Program-made: the position numbers and the translations under genes
Shown: positions 1-10,589 of the stretch, one piece after another
Numbering within the stretch: the stretch's first letter is position 1
Layout: the number at the start of each line of letters is the position of its first letter
The notes under the pieces: generated by a model
The model's database searches: none
The model's input: only the letters and a program-made list of their open reading frames with translations
Told to the model about the DNA's origin: nothing
Origin: Welwitschia mirabilis
Taxonomy: Eukaryota; Gnetophyta; Gnetopsida; Welwitschiales
NCBI GenBank assembly: GCA_051453625.1
Contig: JBOZIK010000001.1
Location: forward strand, 109,613,693 to 109,677,692
DNA length: 64,000 nucleotides
Direction of reading: 5' to 3'

Positions 1-755
1 AAACTATAAATACACTTCTCCTTCTTTATTTTTACATCATCTTTTATAACTAATACTTGTGATGGAGGATTAAAGGAAAAGAAGTCCATCCCATGCTACA
101 AAAAGGAGTCTTCTTAGGTGTTGGAATGTGTCTCTTTTCTTGAGATCTTGTTGTTCTAATTTGTAAGTGGATGTTGTTTTGATTATTCTTTGATTAATAA
201 AATTTATTCTTTCATTCCAATATTGTGATGTCCCTTATGGTTTAAGTTAGTCATAGTTATATGACAGATCTATGATTTATTTAGGTCATAAGGGAAACCT
301 TTGTTAAGGTTAATCTTAATTAGTAATAGTAGATTGCATTGTACTTCATTTCATTTCATATCGCATATTGCATATTCTTTCTTAAATAGATCTCACAGTT
401 TATGTTGGTTAAGAAGTAGTAGACACTCTTCTTAATTGATATAAGTTATAAAGAAAGTAGCTTTATGATAGAAAGACTAAGATTTAAGTAGGATCCATTT
501 TTATTTCCATTTCCATTCACTTACATTTCATTTCCATTTAGCATTGTATTTACTTATTTATTTCCTTTCAAGTTTTATAAGATAAAAACACTAAAAGTAC
601 TTTAGCAAATCAATTCTCTAACTTTAAGCCTAGTGCCTTAATTATATTATGACATTTGAATGAACTCCCATCTATACTAGAGTTTGGTTTATGCAATGTA
701 CATAATTTACAGGTTTACCTAAAGGCTTTTTAGATTGCATAAATTAACACTGCAA
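1..755 (+). mobile_element. Athila-like LTR fragment (R-U5 part), cut by the window edge
   Basis: This is the 3' portion of an LTR of the same family as the LTRs at 756-1672, 7339-7891/13832-14612, 19090-20278 and 26593-27829. It has a TATA-like TATAAATA at about 5-12. It then shows the family landmarks in order: 'catcccatgctacaaa' leader, 'cttatggtttaagtt', 'tatgttggttaag', and 'catctatactag' near the end. The end is 'aacactgcaaca' at about 755. The next base begins a second LTR copy in its interior rather than an internal region, so the two are fused LTR to LTR. It is inferred to be left by recombination or by loss of an intervening element. Confidence 0.75.
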
Positions 756-1672
756 CATGCATCATCTCAAGAGTCATCCTCACGATAGTTAGGATGATAA
801 TTGTTTTGTATAAATGAAACTAAATTATCTTATAATGGAGTCATATACCTTATCTAGGCTACTAGGGTTTCTTCTCTAACTTCTAAGATTATGGTTCTAA
901 AAACTTTAATGTAAAACTATAAATACCATTCTTGTCCTTACTTCCAATTCATTAATTCATATTTTGTACTAAATATTCTTGTAATGAAATATTTAAGGAT
1001 AAGAGGCCCATCCATTAGCTACAAAGAGAATATTTCTTTGGTGTTGAGTTGAGTATGCTCCGTTGAGGTGATGCTATTTTATTATAAGTGGATATTAAAT
1101 TAATAATTACTTCAAAAACTCTTTTCACTCTTATTGTATGTATGTCCCTTATGGTTTAAGTTGATTATGATTTGGTGAAAACTTCATAATATTTTTAGAT
1201 CATAAGGATAACCTTTATTAAGTTTGACTTTGTTTAGTTTAAATCATGTATTACATTACATTTTATTCCATTTCTATATTTGCATTATTCATATTTTTTT
1301 GACATATCTTATAGCTTATGTTGGTTAGGGACAAGTGATAAACTCTTTATAATTGATCTAAGTTATAAATACTAATTCTTATATAGGAGGATTGGAATCC
1401 AAATATACTCATTACACTTGAATTTCATCCATTGCATTTCATCATCTTCATCTTGCATTACATTTACATTATTATTCATTTTCATTTATTAAAAGAAAAA
1501 AGACTACAAATACTTTGTGAAATCAATTATCTAACTTCTAACCTAGTGCCTTCAATGGATTACGACATTTGGGTTGACTTCTATCTATACTAGTGTGTGT
1601 TTTTTTTGCAGGTGTTATGATTTACATGTTTTGCCTAAGGACTTAAATATTGCATAAAGTTACACTAAAACA
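756..1672 (+). mobile_element. 5' LTR of element A, U3-truncated
   Basis: This LTR copy is directly followed by a primer-binding-site relic, so it is the 5' LTR of element A. It starts inside the family consensus: 'tgcatcatctcaagagtcatcc' corresponds to about 7785 of A's 3' LTR, so roughly 445 bp of U3 are missing. A TATA-like TATAAATA lies at 918-925. It ends in 'ttacactaaaaca' at 1672, a decayed TG...CA terminus. Divergence from the 3' LTR is obvious by eye, with many transitions and small indels, so the insertion is old. Confidence 0.8.
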
Positions 1673-1675
1673 TTC

Positions 1676-1693
1676 TAGCACCATTTCTAGAAA
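1676..1693 (+). promoter_or_regulatory. Primer binding site relic (tRNA-Asp type), element A
   Basis: The 18 bases TAGCACCATTTCTAGAAA align without gaps to the Athila-group PBS, which I recall as TGGCGCCGTTGCCGGGGA. There are 10 matches. Seven of the eight differences are G-to-A or C-to-T, the signature of deaminated methylcytosine. The position, three bases after an LTR end, is right for a PBS. Confidence 0.75.
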
Positions 1694-1697
1694 AGGT

Positions 1698-2243
1698 CGC
1701 AAGGAGCTATAGGATTATCACACTATCAAATAAGTACCTTAAATTTAATTCTAGTTATTTATTTGAAATAGCACTATATTTTCATTGTAGTTTAGTAGGT
1801 TTATTTTTGTGATTTTTATTTTCTATAGTACTAATAAGTACTATCATCCCCTCTGTCATTCCCACGATACTGAGGATAATAATTTAGATTTTAGATTTAT
1901 TTTTTTCCTATAAGGTTTTTTTTTAGATTTTATGTTTTTTTATAACATAATAATATATCATTTCCACTATCATCCCCCTAATACATAGGATGACAGTGGT
2001 CGCTTTTACTTTTTGGAATTTGTTCTTATATTCTATAATTTTCCTTTTTCTCTGTGATTATTTCATTAGTTATCCTTATAATGGTTAAAACAATGTCATT
2101 AAACATCTTTCAAGTATTAAGAAACCAACAATTTTGATAAAATGATGAAACATTAAAAAGAGAAGAACTTGATCTATATTGTGTACTTATCTTCTTACTA
2201 TCTTGAATCATATTCTCGCATTTCATTTTTCTCAATTACTTCA
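1698..2243 (+). other. Leader region of element A, no gene seen
   Basis: This is AT-rich sequence between the PBS and the first long frame of element A. It contains several 'catcat-cccc' and 'tgtcattcccacgatac' motifs related to those in the LTRs. I see no reading frame or structured RNA. It matches the position of the untranslated leader expected before the gag-position ORF. Confidence 0.5.
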
Positions 2244-3985
2244 ATGAATAGTGATAAAAAGACCCTTGAGAAAACTCTTTGTGAAAGGAGGATAAACTTG
2301 AAAACTTTTAAGGATAATGGTAAGAAAACACTTTGAGAACTTTTTGTAGAAAGAGGAAAAACAACATAAAATAATGTTAAGAGTAGGAATTGAACTCCTT
2401 TCTTTTTTTAGCCATCTTATTATTTCCCCTTTTCTTTTTATACTTCGTATAGAAATGACAATAAAAATTTTAAACATTTTAGGAATTTTATCTCATTTAG
2501 AAAAATTTCCTACAATCATTTTTATCAATTCCAATCATCTTTCATGAATTACTATGAAGAAGACAATTCATCACCCATAAACTACTATGAGAAGAAAAAG
2601 ATTTAATGAAAGAATTAATTATTGAAATGAAGAAGAGTCAAGAAAATACCAACAAAGACCTTGAAATCTCTAATTGAAATCTTTCAATAAATACTATTAA
2701 AAAATCAAGATTCTTTTACAACATAACATCTTCAAACTTGTTCTTCTATATCCTCCCCTCAGGAATATGAGAAGAACTTAGAAATAATTAACAATAATTC
2801 TTAGTTTCAAATAGAGATTGATATTTTGGATCAAACTTTAATATCTTACTCATTAGAAGATGAGAAAAGGGGAGAGAACAATAACCCAACTCAATTTTTC
2901 AATAATTAGTATGAAAATGACCATTTATTAGATGATTATATTGAGGTAATAGATTGCATCCCTGTTATCCATTTACTACTAGAAAATCTAGATGAGAAAT
3001 CCATTCATGAAAAATTTAAAAACTTTTCAATGTATGATGAATATGAGGCTCACATTTCTCTTGATAATCTTTTCAATAAATCTAATAACCTAGAAAATGA
3101 AAGAAATATTCAATAAGAGAAGGAAGATATACTCACAAATAATGATAAGAAAACTAAAAATACAATCAAATAAAATAATGATAAAGACAATAATGAAGAA
3201 ATTGACCACAATGAAGGATTCATAGAGATTCATTCAAACTTTATAGAGGATAGACTTATTCATTCTAACCATACTTGTACATCCTTTTCAGCATTTCCTT
3301 CATGTACAACTTTAAATCACATCATTCCTTTCACTTCTACTTTCACTTTTACATTACATTATAATCTTGATAATGATAACCTTTCTTTATAAGTTTTCTT
3401 TGAACCTTTATGTAATTTTCAAAGTTATGTTTCCTTTCTTAAATTTCATAAAGCTCATAATTTTAAATAGTCTATTCCTCTTATCTCTCAAGCTCTTCTT
3501 TTTAAAATTCTATGTGATAATTAAAGTAACATTCTTTCTTTTTCTACCAAGTTCACTTTACCTCATGCTTTTAATGATTATTCCTTTTAAAAGTTTAACT
3601 TAGTGTATCTTGGAATTTTAAATTGGGGTAAGCCTTATCTTATTGATGATAATCCATGATTAGAATTAAATCTTAAATAGCTTTTCAATTTTATTAAAAA
3701 TTATCTAAATCCCTTAAAAACTTATTGGATTCATTCTTTGAGTAGTACCTTGAGTGAACTATATAATGATACTCATAATTTATAATGTTTTAATAAGAGA
3801 TTACTTGTCAATGAAATTTATTACTTTTTTATATCTTATTTGGATTCTAAAATTTGTGCTATCAAAATTTTATCATTTTACTCTATCTTCATCCAATTGA
3901 TTTTAATCTAAAATGATTATATGCTTTTATGTTTTATCAATTGGCTTCTATTTGATTTGACCCTTATTTTTCTAAAAAACACAAT
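2244..3985 (+). pseudogene. Unknown acidic ORF of the A/B family (gag position), decayed
   Basis: From the ATG at 2244 one reading frame stays in register to about 3985, roughly 580 codons. It is interrupted by about 22 stops and I found no frameshift at the points checked (2244, 2823, 3369, 3624, 3840). By base composition I would expect about twice as many stops in random sequence. The product is rich in N, D, E, K and S. It starts M-N-S-D-K-K-T-L, has short repeats of the type S-x-x-N-Y-Y-E near 2540-2600, then acidic stretches, a Ser/Thr/Phe-rich part near 3290-3360 and a hydrophobic tail. A homologous frame lies in element B at 21252. I see no zinc knuckle, protease or polymerase motif. 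It may be a divergent gag or a family-specific protein. Confidence 0.55.
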
Positions 3986-4512
3986 AACTAAGTGCACCTT
4001 TTACACAACTAGTTAAACCTCTTAATGGTTAGGTCTTTATCTTTTAGAAAACATACATCTTAAAACGACTCAATTGAAATATTCAACCTAAATACTTGGG
4101 AAATTCAGAAGTTAATGGATAGAATGTTAAAAATCATTGAAATATCTATTGATTAAACCTTGAATATGATATAAGCACTTGTCTTGAATTTTTCTTCTAT
4201 TATCATCTAAATTCTTCCTTAGCTTATTCTTTTAGTTCATGTCATGCTATCACTTAAACATCTTTAACTTCACTAATTTTTTAATTTATGAAGTTATCAT
4301 GACTATGAAATCTTTTACTTAGGCATTCTAAGTAATAATATTAGATTCATCTAATCTTAAGACATTTATACATCTCTGAACTTCATTTTAAAGGAAGCTA
4401 TATTGGTTTCTTTTATTCTCTCTCAATTATATAAGCTTTTAGTTGTTTGGGTGTTCTTCTTTTTTTCTTATCTTGTTTCTTCATTTTAATTATTATAAGT
4501 ACTTGGGCATGT
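3986..4512 (+). other. Internal region of element A downstream of the acidic ORF
   Basis: There is no open gene here. The stretch is conserved with element B at about 23800-24480. The best block is 'gaacttcattttaaaggaag' near 4380, followed by a pyrimidine-rich run, which in B ends in a TTTTTTCAG acceptor-like site. In A the equivalent CAG is degraded and the sequence runs into the N gap at 4513. Confidence 0.5.
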
Positions 4513-5309
4513 NNNNNNNNNNNNNNNNNNNNNNNNNNNNNNNNNNNNNNNNNNNNNNNNNNNNNNNNNNNNNNNNNNNNNNNNNNNNNNNNNNNNNNNN
4601 NNNNNNNNNNNNNNNNNNNNNNNNNNNNNNNNNNNNNNNNNNNNNNNNNNNNNNNNNNNNNNNNNNNNNNNNNNNNNNNNNNNNNNNNNNNNNNNNNNNN
4701 NNNNNNNNNNNNNNNNNNNNNNNNNNNNNNNNNNNNNNNNNNNNNNNNNNNNNNNNNNNNNNNNNNNNNNNNNNNNNNNNNNNNNNNNNNNNNNNNNNNN
4801 NNNNNNNNNNNNNNNNNNNNNNNNNNNNNNNNNNNNNNNNNNNNNNNNNNNNNNNNNNNNNNNNNNNNNNNNNNNNNNNNNNNNNNNNNNNNNNNNNNNN
4901 NNNNNNNNNNNNNNNNNNNNNNNNNNNNNNNNNNNNNNNNNNNNNNNNNNNNNNNNNNNNNNNNNNNNNNNNNNNNNNNNNNNNNNNNNNNNNNNNNNNN
5001 NNNNNNNNNNNNNNNNNNNNNNNNNNNNNNNNNNNNNNNNNNNNNNNNNNNNNNNNNNNNNNNNNNNNNNNNNNNNNNNNNNNNNNNNNNNNNNNNNNNN
5101 NNNNNNNNNNNNNNNNNNNNNNNNNNNNNNNNNNNNNNNNNNNNNNNNNNNNNNNNNNNNNNNNNNNNNNNNNNNNNNNNNNNNNNNNNNNNNNNNNNNN
5201 NNNNNNNNNNNNNNNNNNNNNNNNNNNNNNNNNNNNNNNNNNNNNNNNNNNNNNNNNNNNNNNNNNNNNNNNNNNNNNNNNNNNNNNNNNNNNNNNNNNN
5301 NNNNNNNNN
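4513..5309. other. Assembly gap (797 N)
   Basis: This is unsequenced filler. The following (AG)n microsatellite probably caused the break. By comparison with element B, only about 0.1 kb of family sequence is expected between the flanks, so most of the gap may be simple repeat, a further insertion or misestimated length. Confidence 0.95.

Positions 5310-5368
<59 letters not shown>
5310..5368. repeat. (AG)n microsatellite next to the assembly gap
   Basis: About 29 uninterrupted AG units directly abut the N gap, so the true array may be longer. Frames across it that encode Arg-Glu or Ser-Leu repeats are artefacts. Confidence 0.95.
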
Positions 5369-5371
<3 letters not shown>

Positions 5372-5399
5372 AATAAATAATAACCAGGGTCTCATGTAT

Positions 5400-5725
5400 C
5401 AAATCTAAAATCGTGGTCACCATGATGTTCTACTGCAAGTGCACTAGGGCATATTTTATTGAGAGAAACCTTTGTCAGTGTGATATGGTAGTTGTGAAAA
5501 CTCCATTGAGAGGTTTATTGGCCATGCTATGTGGGTCCTCACTTTAATAGTGATTACACTTTGCTCATCATAGAAACTTTATGTTTACTTAGAGGCTACA
5601 GGATTAGTGATGTCCCTAGTATCATCAAAGGCATTACTTGTTTTATAGACTTACTTTTGCATATAGAACTTTTACATGATCATTTTACTTTTTTGGATTT
5701 TGGTGTTATTTTGGAGTGTGATAAG
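5400..5725 (+). pseudogene. Conserved exon-like block of unknown function, element A
   Basis: This block is conserved with element B 24540-24852 in both DNA and protein. In A the ATG at 5531 opens a frame with the segment R-I-S-D-V-P-S-I-I-K-G-I-T-C-F. In B the corresponding segment reads G-I-S-G-I-P-S-V-I-R-G-I-A-C-F. Most differences are conservative, suggesting that a real protein once existed. At its end both copies carry G-GTAAGT, a strong plant splice donor (5726 in A). It sits in the env-like position of an Athila-type element, between pol and the polypurine tract. I do not recognise the family. Confidence 0.45.
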
Positions 5726-6749
5726 GTAAGTTCATTTCTGAGTAGCTTTTAATCTTATCATTTCTTGATTACAAACATTAGATATACTTGATCTCTCCAT
5801 AATTATTACTTATTCGATTGGTACTTTATTAGTCTTTTCACATTATGTCATGCATCATTATTAGGTGATTTTATGATTTATACTGAGAGACTTTGCTATC
5901 TTGGAATTTTAGATAGGTAAACAATCTTCTTCATGTTTTTAGTTGTACATTTTCATTAGGTTTTCCTTAGTTGTTTTGTTTGGATTTCTCAAAGTCATTT
6001 TCGTATAGTTTTATACATAGTAATTAGGACTTAATAATTTGATAGTTTTCTAGTTATCTTTTTATTTTCACTCATAGTTTTTATCTATAACAATTTTTTT
6101 ATTTTAGTACTTTGATTGATGCATTCCTTTTATTTTATTCTAATGTTTTTTTCCCATTTTCTTGCTTTTAATTTTGCATAGATCTACTTAGAAAATATTA
6201 AATGCTTATTAAGTTTGAGGCACATTTGACGATTTTCTTTAGCATTGATTTTGTTTCTTTGGTTCCTTATCATGACCTAATCCTTTTCTATTGTCTTGAG
6301 ATTTTTCTATTTTCAATCCCTTTATGATGATTCCTTGGATAATGATTCTTAGCTTTACCTATCTTTTAGAATTTATGATGGTTTCTGAGGCTTTACTATT
6401 GTTATTTCTTATTATCCAATTCTACCTTAACTTCACTATTTTTCTAGATCCTTCTTTTTCTAAGCATCGTTGCATGCATGTCATCTAGATGACTAGGTAA
6501 ATAACACAGATCCTCTTATGTTATTACAATATGAGATGTATTGATTCTTTTGTTATGGGGACAAGACTAATTTCTATGAAAAATTAGAGATATTTAGGTA
6601 AAAAATTAATTTATTACGGTGATTTTGAGCTTTTTAAATGCATATATTCAGTGCAGTTGTTGATATATGATTTCATAGTACTTGTATGATATGCATTATG
6701 GACATTACTTAGTGGGCCATAGTAGAATAATTATAAAATTTTGTTACAG
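5726..6749 (+). other. Candidate intron in element A
   Basis: It begins GTAAGT at 5726 and ends TTTTGTTACAG at 6749, about 1.02 kb. Element B has GTAAGT at 24853 and TTCTTGCAG ending at 26026 at homologous places, about 1.17 kb. The interior is T-rich, as plant introns are, and contains the perfect palindrome GTCATCTAGATGAC at 6480-6493. The splicing role is inferred from conserved boundary motifs only. Confidence 0.4.
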
Positions 6750-7325
6750 GTGTAATCTAGACTACTTAAGAAACGATGAAAAAGGGAAATAATATTATGA
6801 TCATTTTTTTAAAATTTTCCTTTGTAAATAGTATTTAAAACTTATTAATGGATTTATATACATCACTTTTAGTTACCACTGCTTAGTTTATATACATAAC
6901 TTTGAGTATCACTATCCCTAATTATACATACACATCATCATTTTCTAAAGCTATTATTATTACATCTTATGATAATTATTGTGTATAACATTTAATGATT
7001 AAATTGTGATGTGTTATACATTTTAAGTAGGAGGCTGAAAAATATGTTAGTACTTGTATATTTTTTGATGATCATGTTTACAAGAATCTTCCTTTTATTT
7101 TAATTTTCGAAGCTTATCATCCTCATTGTCATCTAGATGAAATATAAGGAGACATATCTATTATGCATCCTATAGAGGTATTATATTAATTAATTATTTT
7201 TTGATATTTAATTCTATATGATAAATATTTTGGAACTTAAATTACATTTCCCTAGTTACTGTTTATGTTGATCAAATTAGCTCAAGTATTGTTGATCGCT
7301 TACTTTATCAAGGACTAACAAGGCT
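6750..7325 (+). other. 3' internal region of element A before the polypurine tract
   Basis: This is homologous to element B 26027-26580. It contains 'gggaaataatattatgatca' just after the candidate acceptor, a GTCATCTAGATGAA near-palindrome at 7128-7141, and the conserved run 'tactttatcaaggactaac' just upstream of the polypurine tract. No credible open frame is left. Confidence 0.5.
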
Positions 7326-7336
7326 AAGTAGGAGGC
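7326..7336 (+). promoter_or_regulatory. Polypurine tract of element A
   Basis: AAGTAGGAGGC sits directly before the LTR start and corresponds to AAGTGGGGGC in element B at 26581 and AAGTGGAAGGC in element C (minus). In such elements this tract primes plus-strand DNA synthesis. Confidence 0.75.
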
Positions 7337-7338
7337 TA

Positions 7339-7891
7339 TGTGGTAATGGTAATTTATAGGATTCTGATGTAGTATTTTGTGTAATTTCCCAAGACATTTA
7401 TACTAGTTTAAATATAATTCTTATGGTTATAGAGAGTTAATGCGATAATCATGGAAACATGAAATTCCTGGCATATTTGGAGGCATTTCAGGCATATTAT
7501 GATACTTAGTGTTTTTTAGGAAGATTAATGATTAAGAATGCTAATTTCCTTTAGCTAGAGAGATTTTAAAGATTCTTCCCACTGTCATCTCCATTGTCAT
7601 CCCATAATAGTTATAAGACAGTACTTTAGTAGCTAATTATGATAGTAACATGGACTGGAGCTAAGAGCCAAGGAGTTTTTTTTTCTAAGGAAGTGTTATT
7701 TCCATTATCATTCCCACAACATGGAGAAAAACAACACATTTGGAGCCAAATATAGGACTAATTATAGATCCAAAAGCTGATGATTTATGTATGCATCATC
7801 CTAAGAGTCATCCCCATGATAGTCAAGATGATAACTATTTTGTATAAATGGAACTAAATTATCTTGTAAAGGGGTCATGAACCTCATCTAG
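7339..7891 (+). mobile_element. 3' LTR of element A, first part (U3)
   Basis: The LTR starts TGTGGTAATGG just after the polypurine tract. It is interrupted at 7891 by the insertion of element N. It resumes at about 13832, where 'aggctactagggtttcttctc' follows on directly. The uninterrupted order 'ttatctaggctactaggg' is seen in the other copy at about 850-870. U3 holds several 'catcc-ccat-gtcat' repeats, for example near 7590 and 7800. The reconstructed LTR would be about 1.33 kb. Confidence 0.8.
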
Positions 7892-7995
7892 TGTAATACC
7901 TCAAAATTTTTAATGTTAAAAATAATAATATGCTCACTCTAATGCTTCGATACAAAGTCTAAAGCTCATAATAATGCACTCTAAAACTTCATGTA
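7892..7995 (-). mobile_element. LTR stub and internal remnant at the outer edge of element N
   Basis: The first roughly 60 bp (TGTAATACCTC...) resemble the terminus of the two full LTRs at 8011 and 11321. The rest is a short unassigned internal piece leading to the PBS at 7996. It marks the true outer boundary because the target duplication lies just left of it. Confidence 0.6.
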
Positions 7996-8007
7996 GCTCT
8001 GATACCA
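7996..8007 (-). promoter_or_regulatory. PBS of element N (initiator tRNA-Met type)
   Basis: GCTCTGATACCA is the exact reverse complement of TGGTATCAGAGC, the common plant retrotransposon PBS for initiator tRNA-Met. It lies 3 bp outside the LTR terminus at 8011, which fixes the element's orientation as minus. A decayed twin, GATCTAATACCA, lies at 11306-11317 beside the other LTR. Confidence 0.9.
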
Positions 8008-8010
8008 AAA

Positions 8011-10589
8011 TGTAATACCTAAAATTTCTAGAGTTAAAAAACACAAACTTGCTCTAATACTCAAAATAGAAAACCTCTTTATATAATTAAATTTAAAGCT
8101 AAAGAATTAATATTCTTCCAATAGAATTGTTTAATATGTAATTTAGTTTAATCATTAAATAAAACTATTTAAGTTATTTAGACTATTTTATATTATTCAT
8201 TCATCAAATGACAATAGTGACTTAAAATGTTTAAACATAATAAAATAGAGTGTGTTTTTTATTAGAAATATCAATTTTTACCATTAAGGGCATAGGTTAA
8301 GCTTCAATCCATGAAATCATAATTAGTAAGATATGTTCAAGCTATTATTGAATTTTAAGAAAAATAAGAATTCGAAATGGTAAAAGGAAATGTTGTCAAA
8401 TGATAAAATAGACTATGTTTATGACTAGAAACACCTAGGTTTTATCTTAAAGGGTATGGATTAAGCTGATATTTATAAAAATACTATTTAAAAGTTACAT
8501 TTTAAAACCTTTAATCTTTTATTAAACAAAACTATGATTGCTTATTTTGATAAGGAGAAGAATATGTTTCTTGAGGAGGGATGAATGGCTGATGCACAAG
8601 AGAAAGGAAAACACTAAGATGAGAAGGCATACAAGAGAGGAAGATAATATGCAAATAAGATTACATTGTAGAAGCTTACTGCATTTTAGATTTTATGGAG
8701 AAGGAACATAAGAAAAAATGCAATAAAAGTGGCTAAGAGAAATATGAAGGTTAGGTATAAATTTGACTACATGAAAGGGAGGAAAATGATACATGCAGGC
8801 CTGTAAGAAAATCAATTGTGCATTGCTAAAAATCATTATAATATAATGGTAGTTCAAATTAAATGAATGATTTCTTTTATTTAATGAGTGCCTTCTTAAC
8901 GTAATGGTAAAAGAGTAAATGATAGAAAGCAAGATCATTATTATGATTTTATAACCTTCCTTTTTCCCTTTATATCATTTATTTAGGATGAATCTATACT
9001 ACATTTGCCAAATTTAATAAATGTATATAAGTTTACACTTTTATCAAACTTGATTACATTTCAAATAATTTCACCATTATATTAGGGCAAGACTTAAAAT
9101 TATTTTTCTATAATAAACTAAACTTATAATTTCAGCATCATATGTCTTAGTTTTATGAGTCATGAATAACAAATCCATGGCTTAGATTAAGATATTATAA
9201 TTTCCATAAAACATTATATAGACATATAATGTTTATCTAAATAAATTCTTTTAATCTTTCCAATTTCAAAAGAAATAAATACATTAAAAATATATTCATA
9301 CAATTATACCACATCCTTAACATGAATTTGAGTACAAAAACCACGTTCATTAAAATAATAAAATTCTATTAGACATCTAAAGTCCTTCAAATAAATACAT
9401 GCAACAAGTACAAAAATAAAACTCCATCCAAATAGTAGCAACTGGCTTATCCAAAGGCCATTCTTATACTAGGTCCTATACATGCAAGCATGGAATGAGA
9501 ACTGTAACTTATAATTCTTATTATGGACCATGACAAGGTTTAGGATAAAAGCTATTCAAACTTAAGAAGGGATCAAAAATCTCATATTAATTATAACAAT
9601 GTACAATATCCAAGTCTCACAAAATATTCGATGAATAGTATGCTCTATTAGAGAGGTGTAAATTACCCATTGTCTACTAGATTATTATTATGGATAATAG
9701 GAACCCTTCAAGTGGGATAACATCCTAAAGATGCATGACATCATGTCATGTAACATCTATATGAGTAATCACCTTGATCACTAACAGCCACTCCTATGAT
9801 GAATGGGAGCCCTTCAGGTGGCACAGCCATTGAAACCATATGATTTGGTCACAACAAAGCTTTAAACATCATAGAGAAAACATAGGCAAGATATGCATGA
9901 GAAGAAGATTTACTTAAAAAATGTGAAGGATGCAGGAGTCAAGTAGAACATACAAGAGATAGATGGAATTGCATGAACCAAACAAGACATTAATAAAAAT
10001 CATAAAATCATACTGATTTTTAAAAAGAAATTAAGATCTTGTGAAGGTTGCAAGTAAGGCTTTCTGAGCTCCAAGACTCGATAGCAAATGGGGTGCTTCA
10101 AAAATAAAGGTAAGGGAAAAGGAGAAGGAGGTTCTTATTTATAGTTATGGTTGGATGGAATGTGAAGAGTCATGGGCATATAAAGGTTAAACATCATAAA
10201 TAAGGGTCGTTATAAGGTGGGGATTTCTGTTACCTTGCCAAGCCACCAAGAAAATAATAAATAATAATTAATCTCATCATAATTAATAAATAATAAGACA
10301 TTATCTGTAATAAAAATATTTTATATACATAATAGCAATTTTGATAATAAATAATAATTCTACACATTAAGAATCTTTATTTAAAATAATTTCAAATTCA
10401 AATACATAATTCATTGAAATTTTTCAAAATGATCAATTATATATTAAATTAAATCACAAAATAATAATTATGGGACTATTATCTAATAACATAAAATATT
10501 TACCTTATAAAATTTTACATTTTAATTTAACTTCTTTATCAAAATCTTTTAAACTTAAATCTTAATTGTTTAAAATTTGGAACATGACA
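8011..10589 (-). mobile_element. LTR of element N (left copy)
   Basis: This is a 2.58-kb direct repeat of 11321-13831, with TGTAATACC at one end and ATGACA at the other. Conserved landmarks include 'ttgaggagggatga' (8570 and 11870), 'acatgcaggc' (8790 and 12089), 'caacaaagctttaaacatc' (9850) and 'ctagtaggacc'-type flanks. Promoter-proximal 'cttatttatag' lies near 10135. There is no coding potential; short frames inside are chance. Confidence 0.85.

Noticed and set aside
4413-5423. Long frames on both strands across the N gap and the (AG)n run
   Set aside because: They consist of unknown residues plus Arg-Glu or Ser-Leu repeats from the microsatellite; no real coding evidence.
8693-8938. Minus-strand frame of 81 codons
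   Set aside because: It lies inside the LTR of element N; the other LTR copy does not keep it open.
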